A DNA stretch of 8,539 nt, from contig CAZTIH010000112.1 in NCBI GenBank assembly GCA_964613675.1, positions 1 through 8,539 of the forward strand, read 5' to 3'. The translations under genes and the position numbers were made by a program. This stretch comes from DAIUCA01 sp964613675. GTDB taxonomy: Bacteria; Pseudomonadota; Gammaproteobacteria; Competibacterales; Competibacteraceae. Below the pieces are notes generated by a model that saw nothing but the letters and a program-made list of their open reading frames with translations, was not told where the DNA came from and ran no database searches. Below are positions 5,592 to 8,539 of the stretch, one piece after another. Within the stretch, counting starts at the first letter, position 1. Each line of letters opens with the position of its first letter.

Positions 5592-8153
5592 TTAAGAATC
5601 AAGTAGCGCCTTCAGACGATACAAGGTATCGAGCGCCTGACGCGGGGAAAGTGCATCAAGATCAATAAGTTGCAATGCAGTTAACGCGGGGTGTTCGTCC
5701 GCTAAACGTAACGCAAATTGCGTCGCGGGCTTAGACAACGGCGATGGATTTGACGTCATTCCAGTTTGATTTTCCAGTGCAAACAACTGCAATTTTGCGC
5801 GCTCAAGTACGGCGTTGGGGAGTCCCGCGAGGGCCGCAACCTGCAAACCATAGCTACGATCCGCAGGGCCTGCACTGATTTGATGCAAAAAAACCACCTG
5901 TCCTTCGTGTTCTACAGCCGCACAATGGATGTTCTGAATGTGAGGATTAAGCTCGGGTAAGCGTGTCAACTCGAAATAATGGGTTGCAAAGAGGGTAAGG
6001 GCCTCCCGTTCGGCAAGGTGGAGGGCACAAGCATGGGCTAACGCTAATCCGTCGTAAGTGCTGGTGCCACGGCCAATTTCGTCCAGCAACACCAAGCTGT
6101 TGGGGGTCGCATGATGGAGGATATTGGCCGTTTCCGTCATTTCGACCATAAAGGTCGAACGTCCCCCCGTAAGGTCATCGCCGGCCCCAATTCGAGTGAA
6201 AATGCGGTCAACAGTACCGATCTTCGCCGATTGCGCCGGTACAAAGCTCCCTATGCTGCCCAAAATGACGATTAAAGCCGTCTGACGGATGAAGGTGCTT
6301 TTGCCTCCCATATTGGGACCTGTAATTACAAAAAGTTTTTTTTCAGAGTTGAATTCTAAGTCGTTTGGAATAAACGGCCCATCGCTGAGGGTTTCAACGA
6401 CGGGATGTCGTCCTTGCACGATGTGGAGTTCTGGGACATCGCTGAAGGTAGGCGCAACCCAATTCAGATCCTGAGCGCGTTCTGCAAAATTTAACAGAAC
6501 ATCTAATTCGGCTAATGCGGTTGCCATAGCGGTTAAATGCGGCAATTCGCCAATGAGTTGTTCTAATAGTTCATCGTATAATTGTTTTTCACGGAGCAAT
6601 GCTTCTTCGCGAGCGGTTAAGACTTGATCCTCAAACTTCTTCAATTCTTCTGTAATGTAACGTTCTGCATTGGTCAGGGTTTGCCGACGGACATAATGGT
6701 TTGGGGCTTGTTTTGATTGACTTTTACTGAGTTCAATAAAGTAACCATGCACACGGTTGTAGCCCACTTTTAGGGTCGAGAGTTGGGTTGCTGTCTTTTC
6801 GCGTTGTTCTAATTCGAGCAGAAATTGATCTGCATTGTTACTGAGTTGACGCAGGTGATCTAATTTATCGTCGTAGCCATCAGCGATGACATTTCCTTCT
6901 CGAAGGTACAGCGCAGGAGTTTCACAGATAGCTTTCTGTAGCCATGAGGCTAATTTTTCTTTATCTATCAAGCATTTATAAATGGATTTTAGAGGTCCCT
7001 CATTGAGATCACGGGAGAGGTCTGGAAGACGATTTAAGACATTTCGCAGTCCGACTAAATCGCGAGGTCGCGCATTTTTGAGCGCGATTCGCCCAACGAT
7101 GCGTTCGGCATCGGGACAATTTTTGAGTTGCTCGCGCAGAAGTCGGTAGTCGTGCTGAATGAGCCACGCTACGGCCTGTTGCCGCATTAAAATTCGTTTA
7201 CGATCTCGGAGCGGACGTTGTAACCAGCGCCCTAACAGACGTCGTCCCATAGGTGTTTTACAGCGATCCAGAACCCCTAAAAGACTGGATTTCACTTCGC
7301 CGTGGACACTTATTTCAAGCTCTAAATGTCTGCGACTGACGGCATCCAAAATGAGACTATCACTCAGTTGTTCGACGGTGAAATGTCGGATATGGGGCAA
7401 CGCGGTTTTTTGAGTTTCGCGTACATAATTTAAGAGTGCGCCAGCCGCACTAATGGCGATCGTTAAATGTGTGCCCCCAAAGCCATCTAAATGGGCCGTG
7501 TTAAATTGCTGACAGAGATTCTCGTAAGCTGTTGAATAGTCGAATAACCAATGGGGTTGTTGGCGCAAATGAGGGATAGAGTTTAGGCGGTTAATTAAAG
7601 CGCTGTTGTCGGCAATCAGGATTTCGGCGGGTTTTAGCCGAGCTAATTCATTTGTTAATTCGGTCGCCATAAATTCCATGAGTGTGAAACGGCCACTTGA
7701 TAGCTCAAAACAGGCGAGTCCAACGAGTTCTTTATGGGTATGGAGTGCGATTAACAGATTTTCGCGGCTGTCATCGAGCAAGGCTTCATCTGAAAGGGTG
7801 CCGGGGGTGACCACGCGAATGACCTGGCGTTCGACGGGGCCTCGGCTATTTTGGGGATCTCCGATTTGTTCGCAGATTGCGACGGATTCACCTAAGGCAA
7901 CGAGTTTTGCGAGGTAGGTTTCGAGGGCGTGAAAGGGGACACCGGCCATGGGAATGGGCTGGCCAGCGGATTGACCGCGGGTGGTGAGGGTGATTTCGAG
8001 ACTGGCGGCGGCGCGTCGTGCATCGTCATAGAATAATTCATAAAAATCACCCATGCGGTACAACAATAAAGCGTTTGGATATTGGGCTTTAATCCGCAAA
8101 TATTGCTGCATCATAGGAGTGTGATGAGAGAAGTCGTCAGTTTTTTTGGACAT
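5592..8153 (-). CDS. mutS: DNA mismatch repair protein MutS
   Basis: MutS finds mismatches and small loops and, with MutL, starts methyl- or nick-directed repair. The protein is 853 residues, the same length as E. coli MutS. The N-terminal mismatch-recognition domain carries the intercalating motif GDFYELF (Phe37, Glu39). Connector, lever and clamp domains follow (about 130-560). The ATPase domain shows Walker A GPNMGGKST (612-620), GRSTFMVEMTE, Walker B LVLLDEIGRGTST (Asp691, Glu692) and THYFELTRLP. The C-terminus keeps a QFAL element where E. coli has its beta-clamp-binding QMSLL, and the oligomerisation segment LSPRQALDTLYRLKALL, so the gene looks intact. The ATG at 8153-8151 gives the usual MutS N-terminus (HTPMMQQYLRIKAQYP from residue 11), but no Shine-Dalgarno precedes it or the later Met14/Met15 codons. 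It is the first gene of the minus-strand operon and is divergent from the CRISPR array. Confidence 0.98.
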   Translation of the reverse strand: MSKKTDDFSHHTPMMQQYLRIKAQYPNALLLYRMGDFYELFYDDARRAAASLEITLTTRGQSAGQPIPMAGVPFHALETYLAKLVALGESVAICEQIGDPQNSRGPVERQVIRVVTPGTLSDEALLDDSRENLLIALHTHKELVGLACFELSSGRFTLMEFMATELTNELARLKPAEILIADNSALINRLNSIPHLRQQPHWLFDYSTAYENLCQQFNTAHLDGFGGTHLTIAISAAGALLNYVRETQKTALPHIRHFTVEQLSDSLILDAVSRRHLELEISVHGEVKSSLLGVLDRCKTPMGRRLLGRWLQRPLRDRKRILMRQQAVAWLIQHDYRLLREQLKNCPDAERIVGRIALKNARPRDLVGLRNVLNRLPDLSRDLNEGPLKSIYKCLIDKEKLASWLQKAICETPALYLREGNVIADGYDDKLDHLRQLSNNADQFLLELEQREKTATQLSTLKVGYNRVHGYFIELSKSQSKQAPNHYVRRQTLTNAERYITEELKKFEDQVLTAREEALLREKQLYDELLEQLIGELPHLTAMATALAELDVLLNFAERAQDLNWVAPTFSDVPELHIVQGRHPVVETLSDGPFIPNDLEFNSEKKLFVITGPNMGGKSTFIRQTALIVILGSIGSFVPAQSAKIGTVDRIFTRIGAGDDLTGGRSTFMVEMTETANILHHATPNSLVLLDEIGRGTSTYDGLALAHACALHLAEREALTLFATHYFELTRLPELNPHIQNIHCAAVEHEGQVVFLHQISAGPADRSYGLQVAALAGLPNAVLERAKLQLFALENQTGMTSNPSPLSKPATQFALRLADEHPALTALQLIDLDALSPRQALDTLYRLKALLDS

Positions 8154-8270
8154 TGCAGAGGTGGTTAAGAATTGAAAGTTGTAGAGAAGACCGCTGAAGG
8201 CTCGAGGGTTTTCGTTGGCATCAAATTTTGCTTTGATTCAGCACGGTGAGAGACCAGATGAATATTCTTG
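8154..8270. other. Non-coding spacer between mutS and the CRISPR leader
   Basis: This 117-base stretch must hold the mutS promoter (minus strand) because no gene lies upstream of mutS on that strand within the window. I could not find a convincing sigma-70 -35/-10 pair. No RNA gene or coding signal was seen. Confidence 0.5.
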
Positions 8271-8393
8271 TGCGCGAACCCCAAGTAATGCGAAAATGCC
8301 CAGAGTTTCGCGCTTCTTTAAAAATCAATCAGTTAACAAGATCTGAGAGGATTTATGGAGGAAAGTTTGGACTTTCAAAAAAGGGTTCGCGCA
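8271..8393. repeat. 11-bp perfect inverted repeat flanking the distal IHF site
   Basis: TGCGCGAACCC at 8271-8281 is the exact reverse complement of GGGTTCGCGCA at 8383-8393, with 101 bases between the arms. The midpoint (8332) falls inside the distal IHF match (8323-8335). A partial third copy, TTCGCGC, lies at 8307-8313. The gap is too long for an ordinary RNA hairpin, so a role in folded DNA is more likely. Confidence 0.7.
8323..8335 (+). promoter_or_regulatory. Distal IHF-binding site in CRISPR leader
   Basis: AATCAATCAGTTA matches all nine specified positions of WATCAANNNNTTR. IHF bends DNA sharply and is needed for leader-end spacer integration in type I-E and I-F systems. The centre is about 110 bp upstream of the first repeat. 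Binding itself is inferred. Confidence 0.65.
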
Positions 8394-8415
8394 AACTCGG
8401 AAAAACCATCAAGCA

Positions 8416-8428
8416 AATCAAGGAGTTA
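8416..8428 (+). promoter_or_regulatory. Proximal IHF-binding site next to the leader-repeat junction
   Basis: AATCAAGGAGTTA matches WATCAANNNNTTR completely. An A5 tract at 8401-8405 sits 10 bp upstream of the core, like the A tract of the phage lambda H' site. The core ends 10 bp before the first repeat, close to where IHF sits in known proteobacterial leaders. This also supports the assigned array orientation. Confidence 0.7.
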
Positions 8429-8438
8429 GAGCTAGGGA

Positions 8439-8539
8439 GTTTCACCCGCGAAGTAAGGCGGGTGTGGATTGAAACAAAAAAATCCAACAGGGCCTGCTCT
8501 GAATCGAACGTTTCACCCGCGAAGTAAGGCGGGTGTGGA
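8439..8539 (+). CRISPR. Leader-proximal start of a CRISPR array, cut by window edge
   Basis: A complete 37-nt repeat occupies 8439-8475, a 34-nt spacer 8476-8509, and the first 30 nt of an identical second repeat 8510-8539. The repeat begins GTTTCACCCGC and ends GTGGATTGAAAC. It can form a 7-bp stem, CACCCGC (8443-8449) with GCGGGTG (8458-8464), around an eight-base loop, and its ends are also complementary (GTTTCA with TGAAAC). The terminal ATTGAAAC (8468-8475) is the expected 5' handle of mature crRNA. The orientation is plus, away from mutS, so the spacer seen is the most recently acquired. No cas gene is visible. The 3' end resembles type I-C repeats, but the 37-nt length also suits type III or other type I arrays, so I leave the subtype open. 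Confidence 0.93.

Larger units (their letters stand above)
8271..8438 (+). promoter_or_regulatory. CRISPR leader with two IHF sites and an inverted repeat
   Basis: The repeat orientation (3' end ATTGAAAC, the usual crRNA 5' handle) places the leader on this side, and the region has the expected AT-rich, non-coding look. In order it holds an inverted-repeat arm (8271-8281), a TTCGCGC copy (8307-8313), a perfect IHF match (8323-8335), the second inverted-repeat arm (8383-8393), an A5 tract (8401-8405), a second perfect IHF match (8416-8428) and then the first repeat at 8439. The left boundary is my choice, set at the first recognisable element. The promoter of the pre-crRNA should lie here, but I could not identify it with confidence. 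Confidence 0.75.

Noticed and set aside
7606..7917. 103-codon plus-strand frame opposite mutS
   Set aside because: Fully antisense to conserved MutS coding sequence; Ser/Arg-rich shadow translation.
8168..8180. ATTGAAA at 8171-8177 resembling the 3' end of the CRISPR repeat, as a possible degenerate repeat
   Set aside because: Only seven bases match and the stem sequence is missing; chance is enough to explain it.
8226..8238. Possible third IHF site on the minus strand (TTGATT with AT-rich flank)
   Set aside because: Two mismatches to the consensus in the TTR half; too weak beside the two perfect matches.
8333..8395. Possible sigma-70 promoter elements for the array (TTAACA at 8333, TTGGAC at 8367)
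   Set aside because: Neither has a recognisable -10 box at 16-18 bp, so I did not call a promoter.
8354..8430. Short frame starting at an ATG near 8355 (MEESLDFQKR...) after an AT-rich stretch
   Set aside because: Only about two dozen codons, lies across the inverted-repeat arm and the proximal IHF site, and has no proper Shine-Dalgarno.
8246..8527. Open frame of 93 codons on the plus strand beginning in the leader and running through the first repeat and spacer into repeat 2
   Set aside because: It overlaps the CRISPR leader, a full repeat and a spacer, has no convincing ribosome site and a composition unlike a real protein; it is a chance frame.
1..8539. tRNA, rRNA, insertion sequence or prophage signals
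   Set aside because: No cloverleaf, transposase, integrase or terminal inverted repeats of an insertion sequence were seen; the genes are ordinary core genes.

Overview
The window looks like a chromosomal segment of a gammaproteobacterium. The supporting signs are the metX-metW pair, the mutS-fdxA adjacency (also seen in Pseudomonas), a seven-iron FdxA-type ferredoxin, an 853-residue MutS that follows E. coli MutS motif for motif, and near-perfect IHF consensus sites. Base composition is moderate and even through the genes. The CRISPR array would suit many lineages, so I cannot name a genus from sequence alone; a sulfur-oxidising lineage such as the Thiotrichales/Beggiatoaceae is only a guess.

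Left block, + strand (1-3944): the 3' part of metX (homoserine O-acyltransferase), metW, and a membrane-anchored PAS-GGDEF-EAL cyclic-di-GMP protein. The three genes overlap stop-to-start (GTGA, then TAATG), so they look like one translationally coupled unit that joins methionine synthesis to a second-messenger enzyme.

Right block, - strand (8153 down to 4039): mutS, fdxA, moaB and a six-helix membrane protein of the DsbD_2 ('TauE/SafE-like') group, with gaps of 21, -1 and 21 bases. This looks like one operon, closed by a weak intrinsic terminator at about 3977-4002 in the 94-base space where the two blocks converge.

Right edge (8154-8539): a non-coding stretch upstream of mutS leads into the start of a CRISPR array. 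One complete 37-nt repeat, one 34-nt spacer and 30 nt of a second repeat are visible; the array runs out of the window. The repeat ends in ATTGAAAC, which places the leader inside this window. The leader is the most interesting part. It holds two perfect matches to the IHF consensus (WATCAANNNNTTR), one ending 10 bp before the first repeat and one 93 bp further upstream. An 11-bp perfect inverted repeat lies almost symmetrically about the distal IHF site. This geometry suggests an IHF-folded platform for spacer integration. No cas gene lies in the window, so the CRISPR type is not determined.
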